From contig NW_024468264.1 of assembly GCF_002104995.1 (NCBI RefSeq), positions 282,516-346,515 of the forward strand: DNA of 64,000 nt, written 5' to 3'. Shown piece by piece: positions 1-11,229 of the stretch. The translations under genes and the position numbers were made by a program. Within the stretch, counting starts at the first letter, position 1. Every line of letters begins with the position of its first letter. This DNA is from Linderina pennispora (lineage: Eukaryota; Kickxellomycota; Kickxellomycetes; Kickxellales; Kickxellaceae). The notes below the pieces were generated by a model. That model was not told the origin of the DNA and ran no database searches. It saw only the letters and a program-made list of their open reading frames with translations.

Positions 1-279
1 TTACCTGACCAGATCCTGCGTATCCGTATCTTTGGCCGTGTGTTGCGTGTTTTGTGGGTGCGTGGCAACCACGTCGATGATACTTCATCAATAGCAGACT
101 CAGTATCAATGAACCGTACAGTGCAGAGTACAATTCCTCTGAGGCATGGGTGGCGGCGTAAGCGTCTGCATATTGAGCTGCTGTCTAAGGAGCAGGAGAA
201 GGTCGCGTGGGAGGAGTACCTGTTTTTGCGCGCGGTGCAGTACCAACTACTCAAGGAGCCAGACAATGTCATTCGATAA
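1..279 (+). CDS. 3' end of an unrecognised gene (partial)
   Basis: The reading frame is open from the first base of the window to a TGA-type stop at 277-279 and encodes the last 92 residues of a protein whose start lies outside. The C-terminus is basic then acidic (RRKR followed by an SKEQEKVAWEEY stretch) and could form a helix. I recognise no domain. The gene ends just before an AT-rich stretch, which fits a real 3' end, but a chance open frame is not excluded. Confidence 0.35.
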   Translation, partial: LPDQILRIRIFGRVLRVLWVRGNHVDDTSSIADSVSMNRTVQSTIPLRHGWRRKRLHIELLSKEQEKVAWEEYLFLRAVQYQLLKEPDNVIR

Positions 280-1238
280 CTTTTATCCCCATTCCATATA
301 TTCACTAGTTGCTAATTTATGTTTCTCTATGAATCAGTCTGCTTCCGACCTGTTCCATTTGTAGATCCATGTGTCTTACCCTCACGACTGACCAGCAGGA
401 ATGAAAGAAACTAAGAGTGAGGCTCATATAATGACATCTATTCCTCCAAAAGATGTTGCTGTACAGCTCTGTTGAGAACATTAAAGGCGTTTACTCATAA
501 TTCAACCTCTGAGCGCGCATCCAGAGTCTAGATACTTCACTTTTTGATTACTTTTATATACACCTAATATGCACCGTACGGAACAGCTGTTTGGATAAAA
601 CGCTAGCAGACAGGGGTCCTGCACTACACGTAGTTTACGCTGAGGACAATAGTCCAAGACTACACACTGGTTCGTAAAGCTGTTCTGAATGTGATTGTTA
701 GATTTCCGACATGTATCTGTTGATTCAATCTGGTGTGTCTAGTTCGCCACTGATACCGCGCCTACATGTCGTATTGTTCATTTATTAGGATACCTGACGG
801 TTCTGAAGTATCTTTGCATTAATTGAATATCCATGAATCCTCCTGAAGCAGGTTACTATTTCTGGGGATCAGACAGCTGACGGGCCGATATCCGTGCCGC
901 TACAGAATCAGCTGTTACTGATGAGTATGCCAATACAGCCAGAAGCAGGCTGGAGCAATTCCACATATATATTCGAGCGCATGGTCAGTTGGAACAGTAT
1001 ACAGGCTATGGATAGAACCATTAGCGTCAATGGCCGGCAGCAGGTATGACAGCAAGGAATGTGGTGGTGGTGTTTCGAACAGGGGGCGTCGGCTCAGCAT
1101 TCCGAGCCGCGATTGATGGGAGTTAGCCGAGATGAGCCACTTTTATGACGAGCCGTCTTTTGGATTCCGTCACAGATACATTTTTTCCTCTTGTTCCAAT
1201 TATTTGACACGCATTTCTCGACACAATCGTACTGCAGC
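280..1238. other. intergenic, AT-rich
   Basis: About 960 bases with no convincing coding frame on either strand and no tRNA-like or repeat structure that I can see. It separates the partial gene from the cullin gene and should hold the cullin promoter. A cullin reading frame without ATG extends up to 1191, so an unseen first exon is possible. Confidence 0.4.
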
Positions 1239-3476
1239 ATGTGGGCTACAAAGAGACCCGGGCCACTAGCAACTGGTCCTCAGAAGAAACTTATACTCCA
1301 AGGGCTGAAAGCGATACCAGCGCTGCCAGTGGCATTCAAAGACGAGACATGGGTTCGACTACAGAGTGCAATACGCGCAATTCAGGCCAGCAAGCCTACA
1401 GCCCAAGGGTTTGAGGAGCTGTACCGGGACTGCGAGAATATGTGTCTGCACAAATTCGGCAGCGAGCTATACGCAAACCTGCAAGGTGAATGTCTCCTGT
1501 ATGCGCGCACGCAATTGTCGGAAATCAACAAGGAGCAGGACGAGACAGAGAACGGCACAGTGCTGACGGCGACCCGGCAATTCTGGACGCAGTACACGCA
1601 GCAGCTGGCAGTCATACGGTGCGTGTTTCTGTATCTGGACCGCACGTACGTGCTACAGACGGCCAACACGCCGTCGCTGTGGGCTATGGGTCTGGCGGTG
1701 GTGCGGCAGTGCCTGGAGGACTCGGGGATGGCGGTGCGTCTGGCGCGTCTGATTGTGCAGGAGATTGCGCGTGAACGCGATGGCGCGACAGTTGACCGCG
1801 CGATGTTGCGTGTACTGACGCAGATGCTGGTCGACCTCAATTTGTACTCGCAGTACCTGGTGCCGAGGCTCATTGAGGCTACGCGCGAGCACTATGAGCG
1901 CGAGAGCCGCCGGATGGTTGGCAGACTGGTGCCCGTGCAGCCTGCAGGCGCACAGAACCAGATGGACGTACCGCTGTACCTGGATCATGTAAAGCGCCGG
2001 CTGACAGAGGAGACAGATCGCACAGCTCAGTACCTGAGCGCCAGTACCAAGAGCACGCTGCTGGCAACGGCCGTGGGCGAGCTGATCGAAAAACACACAG
2101 ACCACCTGTTGGCCACAAGCTTTGACGATATGCTGGCGCAGGATTGCGTAGCCGATCTGGGCAACCTTTACACGCTGCTGGAGTCGGTGGCTCGGCTGGA
2201 CATGCTCAAGCGACACTGGGCCGGGTACATCAAAAGGACAGGCATGGCGCTGGTGCAGCAGCCAGACTTGGACGTGGCTTTGGTCACCGAGCTGCTGGCG
2301 CTGAAGCAGCGCCTGGACAACGTGCTTGCGCAGTCATTTGCTGGCAGCGAGTCGCTGGCACATGCGCTGCGTGAGGCCTTCGAGGAGTTCATCAATGCGC
2401 GACGCAACAGGCCGACGCAGCTGATAGCCAAGTTTGTCGACCAGTGCATGCGTACCGGCAGCCGGATGGCGCCTGACCAGGCCCTGGATGCACTGCTAGA
2501 CCGGGTCATGGTGCTGTTCCGGTTCATCCAGGGCAAGGACATGTTCGAGGCCTTCTACAAGCGTGACCTGGCCAAGCGTCTGTTGACAAACAAGAGCGCG
2601 TCGAAGGATGCCGAGCGCGCTATGCTGCAGCGGCTCAAGCAAGAGTGCGGTGCTGGGTTCACAAACAAGCTCGAGGGCATGTTCCGCGACATCGAGGCGT
2701 CGGAGGACTTGGCGGGCAAGTTTGCCGGCAGTGCATCGGCAGCAGGCATCGGCAGCATGTCGTTCCATGCCAGCATTCTGGCCCATGCATTCTGGCCCAC
2801 CTACGAGCCCATGGATCTTGTCGTGCCCAAGGCTGCCGAGGAAGCGCAGAATGCGTTCACCGAGTTCTATGGCGAGACGCACCAGGGGCGCAACCTGCAA
2901 TGGCAGCCGATGCTGGGCACATGTCTGCTCAAAGTTGAATTCGATGAGGGCCCCAAGGAGCTAGCGCTCTCGGTGGTGCAGGGCACAGTGCTGTGTCTGT
3001 TCGGCGAAGCCGACGAGCTGTCGTATACCGAGATCCAGCAGAACACCAGTCTGGACGATGCCACGCTGCAGCGCACACTGCAGTCGCTGGCCTGTGGCAA
3101 GACGCGTGTCCTCACCAAAGAGCCAAAGGGGAAGAACGTAGACAGCACAGACAGGTTTATCTTCAACAAGGCGTTTTCCAGTCCGCAGGCTCGCATCAAG
3201 ATCAGCCAGATCCAGACCAAGGGAGCCGAGAAGGAGACCAAGGATACCGAGGAGAGGGTCCAGTTTGACCGCATGTACAAGGTCGACGCTGCGATCGTAC
3301 GCATCATGAAGGCGCGCCGCACGCTGAGCTACACCGACCTGCTGACCGAGATCATGGCTCAGCTCAAGTTCAACGCATCGGCCACCGAGCTCAAGAAGCG
3401 CATCGACTCGCTGCTTGAGCGCGAGTTCCTGGAGCGTGACGACAACGACCAGTCGGTCTACAAGTATGTGGCATAA
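1239..3476 (+). CDS. CUL4: cullin-4-type ubiquitin ligase scaffold
   Basis: Encodes 745 residues from the first in-frame ATG (1239); the open frame extends to 1191 without another ATG. Cullins are the rigid backbone of RING ubiquitin ligases, and CUL4 pairs with DDB1 adaptors and Rbx1 in the nucleus to act in DNA damage and replication licensing. The N-terminal cullin repeats carry FLDRTYVLQ. The cullin-homology block follows, with KPAELIAK-like and FRFIQGKDMFEAFYKRDLAKRLL motifs. It then has LQRTLQSLACGKTRVL and the C-terminal winged helix with the neddylation lysine in AAIVRIMKARRTL, ending in YKYVA like animal CUL4. The whole length aligns with the CUL4 family and no frame break is seen. 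It is transcribed away from the minus-strand TBC gene's 3' end, which lies 51 bases downstream. Confidence 0.92.
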   Translation: MWATKRPGPLATGPQKKLILQGLKAIPALPVAFKDETWVRLQSAIRAIQASKPTAQGFEELYRDCENMCLHKFGSELYANLQGECLLYARTQLSEINKEQDETENGTVLTATRQFWTQYTQQLAVIRCVFLYLDRTYVLQTANTPSLWAMGLAVVRQCLEDSGMAVRLARLIVQEIARERDGATVDRAMLRVLTQMLVDLNLYSQYLVPRLIEATREHYERESRRMVGRLVPVQPAGAQNQMDVPLYLDHVKRRLTEETDRTAQYLSASTKSTLLATAVGELIEKHTDHLLATSFDDMLAQDCVADLGNLYTLLESVARLDMLKRHWAGYIKRTGMALVQQPDLDVALVTELLALKQRLDNVLAQSFAGSESLAHALREAFEEFINARRNRPTQLIAKFVDQCMRTGSRMAPDQALDALLDRVMVLFRFIQGKDMFEAFYKRDLAKRLLTNKSASKDAERAMLQRLKQECGAGFTNKLEGMFRDIEASEDLAGKFAGSASAAGIGSMSFHASILAHAFWPTYEPMDLVVPKAAEEAQNAFTEFYGETHQGRNLQWQPMLGTCLLKVEFDEGPKELALSVVQGTVLCLFGEADELSYTEIQQNTSLDDATLQRTLQSLACGKTRVLTKEPKGKNVDSTDRFIFNKAFSSPQARIKISQIQTKGAEKETKDTEERVQFDRMYKVDAAIVRIMKARRTLSYTDLLTEIMAQLKFNASATELKKRIDSLLEREFLERDDNDQSVYKYVA

Positions 3477-3527
3477 ATGCCTAATATAATTAACCTCTTG
3501 TGCCTATCAATTCACAAAATGAAACAG

Positions 3528-6125
3528 CTAGTCGGTTGCCGGACGGCCCTGGGCGAAGATGTTGTGTACGGCTTCAGTGATCTCGGGCAGCGAAGACCCT
3601 GTTGCAGCAGGGTTGTCTTGCTCTAGCTCCTTGCCCTTGCCCGCGTCGTTGACGAGCGGTGTGGTTTCGGCAGTGTTGGGTGCCACTGACTCCTTGTCCT
3701 CGTCCCAGTCGAACGAGATCAGCTGCACTTCCTTCTTGCCATCGCCACCGCTGGCGCTGCTGCTAGGCTGCGGGGAGCTGCTATCTTGCCCCTCGACATC
3801 CTGGGACGCTGCCTTAACAAACACGGCCAGTCCGTGCTCCCTGCGCTTCTGCTCGACAACAGCGACGCGATGCCGCACAATGTAGAAGCTGGTCTCGGCA
3901 CCCTTGAGAGCGTCGTTCAGGTCAATGGTCTCGCTCAGATCCTGCACGTACTTGAGAATATCCTCGGGCGACTCTAGATGATCCATGATGACATCGGCAT
4001 GGCGCTGCAGCACAGCCAGGGCAACGAACAGAACGAAGCGGTCGGTCAGGTAGTCCGTCCACAGCACCTCCCACAGACGCAGCACATCCTCGAAGCTGAA
4101 CTCGCGCTTGAACCAAATCAGTAGCCAGCGGTAGCAGCAGAACATGTTCTCCGCGTCGTACTTTGCCAGGTGTTTGTGCAGCGGCGGGTTGGCGATCTCC
4201 ACCAGCCGCGATATCGTGGTGAGCTCGTCTTGCATGCCGCTCTGGTCGCGCAGAAAGTGCGGGCGCATGCGCTGCATAAAGTGGGTGAACGCCCAGAAGG
4301 TCGTCGGCTCGTCCTGGAATACCGAATAAATCGGCGCCAGCAGATCCGACATGCCCTGCACGTAGCCAAGCTCTGCCTCGTCGTAGTAGTGGAACGTCAT
4401 CAGAATATCCTTCATCTGCTCCAGACTGGCGCTGGATCCAGGTAGACCGGTCTCGGCCAGATTCGACTCATCGTTGCCACCAAACGTCGAGTCCGTGGCG
4501 AACAGCGGCAGGGCACGGTCGGTGCGAAGGACATCCTTCTCGATACGGCTCTGCTGCTCGATATAGTCCTCGCCGTTCTTCAGCTGTGGGTCGCTCAGCC
4601 ATTTGTCTTTCAGAATCCAGTATTGGTCAGCATTGGCCTTGTCGATGCTGGTGCGGTCCGCCTCGGTGCTCGACCAGGGGTGGATCTTCAGCAGGTACTT
4701 CCAGACCACAGGCCGGATATCCTCCTCGACGCCGCCCGCAAAAATTGCGCGCCGCACAGTATCCGGGTCGGCCACCAGTCGACGCTCGGGGTTCGACGGA
4801 CCACCCTCAGTTGCCTCAAAGAAGCCAAACCACTGCTCCGCCGACAGCGCCGGCCTGGTGCGGATCGGCGCAGGAAGATTGGCGGTCTTGTCGGTGCTGA
4901 CCACCTGGAAGCGGCCCAGGTCGCCCGACTCGGCCACCCATTCCTCCCAGATGCTGTGCGGTTGCACGTCTGTGCTGGCGCCACCCGCAGCCTTCTGCGA
5001 CTCGCGTTGGCCATCCTCATGCTGCTGCTGGATTATATGCTGTGCTGCCCACTTTGCGAGATAGATTCGAGCGCCCTCGTACTCCTTGGCCAGGCTGCCG
5101 GCAGCGCTAGCTCTGTCTCCGCCCAGTGACGGCGGCATGTAAGGAAGCACCTGGCGCGCCACTGGCGTCTCGACCAGGGAAGTAGCGGCGTCACGCACAG
5201 TGCGGGTAATACGCGCGAACCGCTCCAGGATACCCCACTGCAGCTCCTTAACTTGGCCCATCAGCGGATCCATGTTTCCATGCAATACCGAGTCCAACAC
5301 ATCGGGCGTGCTACTGCCGCGCTCTTGCGACGCATCTCCGTGCGCTGCAGTCCGAGCTTCTGATGTCTGTCCTCCGTCGGCAGTAACATTACTGTCGGTA
5401 GACCGTCTGGGAAGCACGCCTGAGGCACTGGGCGACGTTGCCGTGCTGAGCGTCACATGTGGCGACTTGGACTGCCGCATGATGTACAGATTCGGGTCGC
5501 TTGGCGCCCGTGCGATATCGATGGCGTGTGCCAGCCATACCAGTAGCTCGTCGCCACCCCAGTGCCGCGTCATGCCAAGCAGCGTGCTAGCACTCTCGTC
5601 GTCATGGAACCAAAGCGGCGCCAGCGAGCTGCCGTCACGCAGATTAAGTATCACTGACCCGTACCACTGTGTCAGCGACGGCGGGTGGATCAAAAGCGAG
5701 GCAAGCTCGCCAACAGGCTTGCAAAAAGCGTAGCTGGAGATTGACGTCATCTGCGGCCCTTGGCTTAGTGGGCCAGTTGATACCAGCACAGCGCTGTCGT
5801 CGTCCGACATCATGCTCAGAGATACGGGCTTGACAGGGTCCTTGGCTGTGGGTGCAAAGTTCGGGCACAGCTCAACTTGCACGTAGCTCTCGCGGTCGTG
5901 CTCGCTCAGCAGGGCTTCAGGTGTCCATGCAATGTAGTACTGGCTGTCGGGTCCTTGTACGATGCAGACGAATCCAGACACGCGGTCTTTCTTGTGCGCT
6001 GACCGGTAGATATATACTTTGCTCTTGGCATACACGAGCTGTACGCTCGACACTTCGCCCACGATGCAGTAGTCCGAGAACTCGGACACCGTCAAGGTCT
6101 TGTCTTCGACTGGTCCTCCACCCAT
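3528..6125 (-). CDS. GYP7: TBC-domain Rab GTPase-activating protein, Gyp7/TBC1D15 type
   Basis: Encodes 865 residues in one exon. The N-terminal half is a divergent PH-like lipid or Rab-binding region plus a Ser-rich linker. The TBC domain occupies roughly residues 440-760. It contains GGVEEDIRPVVWKYLL, the arginine-finger segment IEKDVLRTDR and the glutamine-finger segment YVQGMSDL. The CCYRWLLIWFKREFSF block and RLWEVLWT follow. These two fingers supply the catalytic Arg and Gln that speed GTP hydrolysis on Ypt7/Rab7-type GTPases at vacuolar or endosomal membranes. The order of motifs matches Gyp7/TBC1D15/17. The acidic tail is family-typical. The ATG at 6125 is the first in frame. The gene is tail-to-tail with CUL4. 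Confidence 0.88.
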   Translation of the reverse strand: MGGGPVEDKTLTVSEFSDYCIVGEVSSVQLVYAKSKVYIYRSAHKKDRVSGFVCIVQGPDSQYYIAWTPEALLSEHDRESYVQVELCPNFAPTAKDPVKPVSLSMMSDDDSAVLVSTGPLSQGPQMTSISSYAFCKPVGELASLLIHPPSLTQWYGSVILNLRDGSSLAPLWFHDDESASTLLGMTRHWGGDELLVWLAHAIDIARAPSDPNLYIMRQSKSPHVTLSTATSPSASGVLPRRSTDSNVTADGGQTSEARTAAHGDASQERGSSTPDVLDSVLHGNMDPLMGQVKELQWGILERFARITRTVRDAATSLVETPVARQVLPYMPPSLGGDRASAAGSLAKEYEGARIYLAKWAAQHIIQQQHEDGQRESQKAAGGASTDVQPHSIWEEWVAESGDLGRFQVVSTDKTANLPAPIRTRPALSAEQWFGFFEATEGGPSNPERRLVADPDTVRRAIFAGGVEEDIRPVVWKYLLKIHPWSSTEADRTSIDKANADQYWILKDKWLSDPQLKNGEDYIEQQSRIEKDVLRTDRALPLFATDSTFGGNDESNLAETGLPGSSASLEQMKDILMTFHYYDEAELGYVQGMSDLLAPIYSVFQDEPTTFWAFTHFMQRMRPHFLRDQSGMQDELTTISRLVEIANPPLHKHLAKYDAENMFCCYRWLLIWFKREFSFEDVLRLWEVLWTDYLTDRFVLFVALAVLQRHADVIMDHLESPEDILKYVQDLSETIDLNDALKGAETSFYIVRHRVAVVEQKRREHGLAVFVKAASQDVEGQDSSSPQPSSSASGGDGKKEVQLISFDWDEDKESVAPNTAETTPLVNDAGKGKELEQDNPAATGSSLPEITEAVHNIFAQGRPATD

Positions 6126-6352
6126 CGTTGGCCTGTTGTATCGGTATGTGAGTTTTTTTTAAATAATAAATATAACAACACCTGAATGTGAGGTGGAATG
6201 AGGTAAAGAAAAATGCTGGAGAGAGAAAAGTAGCGAAGAGGAGAGCGCGGTGGCCGCAACCGAGCTCAGAGAGGGCTTAAGAAGTTAATGCCAAGACTGA
6301 GTCTTGGCACATCTTGGTGACAAATCACGTGGGTTGCATATCCATGCATTGC

Positions 6353-9300
6353 CTAGGTCCAGGATTCGTTGAGCTCCATGCTCTCAACGAGACTCTTGAA
6401 CAGTGAGTCCTGAGCCAGCAGGTTGGCCGGTGAATCGAACTCTGCTACCTTGCCTTGATCCATGACCAGGATCCGGTCGCTGTCCATGACAGTGTTAAGT
6501 CTGTGCGCAATGGTCAAGATCGTACACTCGGCAAACTCCTGGCGGATGATGCGCTGCACTGCGCGGTCAGTTGCCAAATCAACATTGGCTGTGGCCTCGT
6601 CCAGGATCAAGATCTTACGCTGCCACAACAGTGCACGGCACAGGCTGATGAGCTGGCGCTGGCCGACGCTAAAGTTCTTACCGCCGCTCTCGACCCATTT
6701 GTCCAGCCCAACGCCTGCAACCCACGGGCCGCTGTCCTCGTCCTTCTCCTCGTCGTAGGAGCTGGTGGGTGTGCTGATCATTTCCTCGATCTGCCCCTTG
6801 CGGATTGCGCTCCACACCTCGTCATCAGTGAACTCGTTCATCGGATCTAGGTTCTCGCGGATAGTGCCGACAAACAGCGAGGGGTCCTGCGGGATGATGC
6901 TGATTGCCGAGCGCAGGTCCTTAAGACCGATTTTCGAGATGTTGATGCCGTCGATGTAGATGGAACCCTGGGCGGGCTCGACTAGACGCAAAAGCGCGTG
7001 GGTCAGTGACGACTTGCCAGCACCAGTGCGGCCAACGATACCGATCTTCTCCTGCGGATGTACCCTGAGCGCGAGACCTTGCAAGACCAGATTGGTGTCG
7101 TCGCGATAGCGCATGCCGTAATCACGGAACTCGATAGTACCAGCAGCAGGCCAGTTGGGCGGTGGGCGTGAATCCGCGATGACGTCAGGTGCCTCGCGTG
7201 GTAAATCCGTGTAAATGAAATAACGAGCGAGATATGGCAAGACCCTGTAGATATTCAAATCTGCATTTACAAGCCACTTGAGCCCGTTCAAGAATTTTCT
7301 TGAAAGACTCAGCGTCAGGTCAATCTCAGCCAGCCCAATATTGCTTGCCGGATCCAACGACCTGCACATCTGGATAGCAAATACGATTACCTGCATTGCT
7401 GCTTCGCAAGTGGAGTCGACCTGGAAAACGACATAGTCGAACGATACCCTTGTGAAGTGTTTGAAGATGTGTTCGCTGGCAAAAGAAACGTGAAGCTCAT
7501 CAACAAGGTGAGGGAGAGAGCCGGTGATGCGCAGTGTTTCACGTCCAGCGATGTATTCGTCCAATTGGGTGTCTGGGCTCACCGATCCCTGGTCTCCTCC
7601 AGATCTTCTCCATTGCCTTTCGGGCCGAGTTGACAGAGGTTTTTAGGTAGTATCTGGCCGCAATGTAGGGAACAACGACAAACAGTAGTACCGGCATACG
7701 GTCAGACAGCTGGACCATGGTCTTGATCGCATAGAAGACAACCTGCACAAATTCACTGAGGTCGAAAGGAAGACGGTAGCACGTCACGTAGCGACAATAG
7801 TAGAACAGCTCACGCAGCTTCTGGTTCGGCAGGCTCTCAATCAGGGGCAGCGGCATGTTTGTAACTCCATCAAGGACTTGTTTGCGGGTAGTTCTTGTAA
7901 CCGTATCGCACCACAGCACTTTGCGGAGCCACTGCTTTGATTTTATGAGCTGAAGATTCATGACTCCGACAAAGGCGTTGATGACGACGTACTTTCTGAT
8001 CGATGCCGCCATGGTTTCTGGGTTCCGATCCAGCATTGAGTCCATACGCAGGTTCTCAACCCGGTACACTGCATACGTACTGAGTGCCTGGATTGCAAGG
8101 GAGACCGATAGTGCCACAGGACCACTCAGCTTAAGATAGCGCCACAAATATGGCCATTCGAACTTGTCGACATTGCCGTCAGGCTTGTATGTAAAGTGCT
8201 CTGGTGCCGTATTCGCCTCAGAGCCGTCCGAGTCGGTGCCCACTAGCGTCGGTGATCTGGACGGGCTAAGGGCAGCTTTAGCTGGGTCCTGGCTGGCAGA
8301 AGCTACGTGCCCATCGTCAAGCGTGATGATCCTGTCAGCGAAGGGAACAACGTGTTCGGCATGCGTGACCAAGATGCGTGTCTTGCCTGCCAGCATACCG
8401 TTTCCAATCAGCACTCGATCAATCAACTGGCGCTCGACGTAGGCATCCACAGCAGCGAGCAGATCATCGAGAATGAATATGTCTGCGCGCGAATAAACAG
8501 CGCGAGCAAGCGCCAGCCGCACCTTCTGGCCACCAGACAGATTGATGCCCTTGTGGCCGATTTCAGACAGATCCTTGGCGGGGAATAGGCTAATGTCGTC
8601 GGCCAGTGCGCATGCCTCGATAACTCTCCAGTAAAAGTCCTCGTCAAAAGGCAGGCCGCACAGTATGTTCTCACGAAGTGTTGTGTTCATGATCCAGGGC
8701 TTCTGGCTGACATAGCCAATTCGCCCATACACACACCCCTGGCCGCCGGTCATTGGCATCTCACCGCAAATAGCAGACAACAGTGACGACTTGCCGCTAC
8801 CAATGCGGCCTACGACCACAGCAAACTCGCCGCTCATGACCTGCAGTGTGGTAGGCTTGAGAGCAAATTTGTCGTTATCCCACTGGAACTGCGACTCGAG
8901 CAGGTCTACCGAGACTTTGCCGCTGGCTGGCGCATTCACGATGTACGCTGACTCGTCGTCCTTCAGAAGCTGTTCAATATGCTTGGTGTTCTCTTTCAGA
9001 GTCTTGATGAGTTGCGTTGCATACATACACGAAGCAACAAACCGCGTTAAGTTTCCTGATGTCGACATAACCAGCATCACATCAACGTATGTGAGAGTAG
9101 GCGATGAGCGCATATATGCTGTAACGGCGAGTGCAGCGGCAATCTCAGTTGTCGAGCTTCCGACGAGGTCAATGGAAAACCGCAACACACGCCAGAACAT
9201 AGGCGGTATAAAGTCAGGCTCGTCTACCCACATAACAGTATCATCAAATGCGCGCTCCCAGCCGTAGAATTTGACCGTGCGGATATTGTCGATGAGAGCA

Positions 9301-10218
9301 TAGTATCTTGTACGGAAGCTAGGCTGCTTTTTAGCCTCGCTGAGCTTTTTCAGGTGCTCAATCTTCGCAATCGTCAGATGTGAAACTCCAGAGTAGACCA
9401 CCATTGCGATGACAGGAAGAACCGCCGCCCAGCCAATCTTTGAAGCAAGCATCCACATCTCGAAAACGCTGGCGAGTGCATTGCACACGATCTTTGCGAT
9501 CTCTGATGCGCTACTGACAATATCGTAGGCACCGCTGTATCGAATAGTATCGAAGCCCTCGGCCAGCTGCACGCTTCCTTTACGCTCCAGGAACTTCTTG
9601 GTAAGGAAGGCGTTGATAACAATATCTGCGCTGCATATTGCCCGTCTCTCAGTGCTGTATACGTACGAGCTGAATATCGGGGTTAGTGCCAATGCAGCCC
9701 ACAGCCCACACAGAATATACACGCGTGTATAGTCGGATTCCTGTATGTTGTGCGCAAATATTTTCGCCATGATAATGCTCTGCACATGCGGTACCTTTCC
9801 AAGGAAGACAGACGATATCAAAACAAACACCAAAGGTTTCCACACCAAAGGCAGAACTGCACGAAGCACAAAGAACCGCTTGTTCACATCGAATGTGATG
9901 TTGTCAATATCGTCCAGCATCTGCCTGTTGCTTTACCGGGTCCATGAATTCCTCGCGAGAGATCGACTGGTGCTTATATATGCGCATGAAATCCACCGCA
10001 CTGAGGTTGAACGCTGCGCGAATATGACTGCGGAGAGCGCCCTTAACAGACGGCGCTAAGAGTGGACCCAGAAAAGGAACAGGTGGGCTAGAGCGCTGCC
10101 AGGTTTGGCCAAGGCCTAGCGTGTGTGTTGAAAAATACGCAGAGGCGAAGGAAGCGCACAAGGTGCGATAATGCGACGGCATTGGAGTCCATATTGTATG
10201 CGTATGTTTGATAAGCAA
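6353..10218 (-). CDS. ABCC-family (MRP/Ycf1-like) ABC transporter, frame-disrupted
   Basis: A full ABC exporter of the multidrug-resistance-associated (ABCC) type, which pumps conjugated anions across the vacuolar or plasma membrane. Three overlapping frames form one gene. Frame A (10218 to about 9935) carries an N-terminal linker ending in SREEFMDPVKQQ. Frame B (about 9930 to 7575) carries TMD1 and NBD1, with Walker A GRIGSGKSS, signature LSGGQ and Walker B FILDD, then part of TMD2. Frame C (about 7585 to 6353) carries the rest of TMD2 and NBD2, with GRTGAGKSS, degenerate signature FSVGQ and ILILDEAT. Each junction needs a one-base skip, as in other genes here. The asymmetric NBD pair is typical of ABCC. 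Hydrophobic segments in further frames up to about 10586 may be the TMD0 region, so the true start is not fixed. Confidence 0.85.
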
Positions 10219-11229
10219 GCATCAGTGAGGCCAGCAGCGAAAGCGTCCCGCTGATCTGGCTGAAGTCGGTCGTGTCCAATAATTCGACACAAAAGAGAGT
10301 AGCCCAAGAAATATTGCTGGCCAAATATATTTCTGGGCTTTATGCCGAACCCTTCGTCCTGCGGAGGGGTCCACAATAGGCCTCCAATAAGGAGCACCGC
10401 GTCGATACTGGCACCCGTGTCCCTAGAGTGAGGAAGTTGAAGGGTGATTAGCTCTGTGCTGAATTGGCTATGCTGCTGCGTTGTCTTGTGGCCATGTGGA
10501 CATGTGGCTACGTAGATACCTCTCCTAAACAACACAAAATATTGTGCTAGCTTCAACATAAAAACTGTTGGACCCTGCCAAGGCACTTACATATGACTCA
10601 GTGATATAGTCGAAATGGTGTGGTTCTTGGTAGTGTTTTTGAAGCACTGGATGTTTAGAGCTGTTTAGTAAAAACTACTTTAAATGGAGTGGAGACAGGC
10701 CATGAGATGAAGATGATCCTGCCCATCGCCTTTTAAAGTGTCTCAGTTCCAGGGGACTTGAAATCATCAACCGACCACAACCCTGCGGGTACCGCAGCAC
10801 AAAAGCTGGCAAGGGAAAGAGAGGGGCAGGCTGCGGATGTACAATGGGATAGTCTCTCGGGCATGTGGTATCCGATTGCCTGATGCATTTACTACAATGA
10901 GCGAAGCTATGTGCCTGATATTTGGCGCATGATTTTTGCACTTTGACAGGATGCAACCGCAGCAATCCGCCACAATGGACACCTGCGCAGACCTGCGCAG
11001 ACTTGCGTTTCCGGATATAAGCCCCGTTAGGCTATTCTCCGCTACCATTCTATGTCATGCCTGCACCCAAAACATGCTGCATATGGCTCTCATTATTGGG
11101 TGTGTATGCGTGAGGCATTCTTGCAGGGGTGAGAGAAAGGCATCCCCGAGCCATCTCCTTTTTCACACTCGGCCTGTTTTCATTTCACCGACGGTTTTAC
11201 CTATTCTGCACACGCACAAGACACTGGAA
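10219..11229. other. possible 5' part of the ABCC gene, then intergenic
   Basis: From 10219 to about 10586 the minus strand has short overlapping hydrophobic frames (for example one ending at 10088 with a SLLASLMLAYQTYAYN-like stretch). They resemble the variable N-terminal TMD0 of ABCC transporters but are not in one frame. From about 10600 to 11229 I see no convincing coding sequence. This part should include promoters for the divergent ABCC (-) and AAA ATPase (+) genes and any unseen first exon of the latter. Confidence 0.35.
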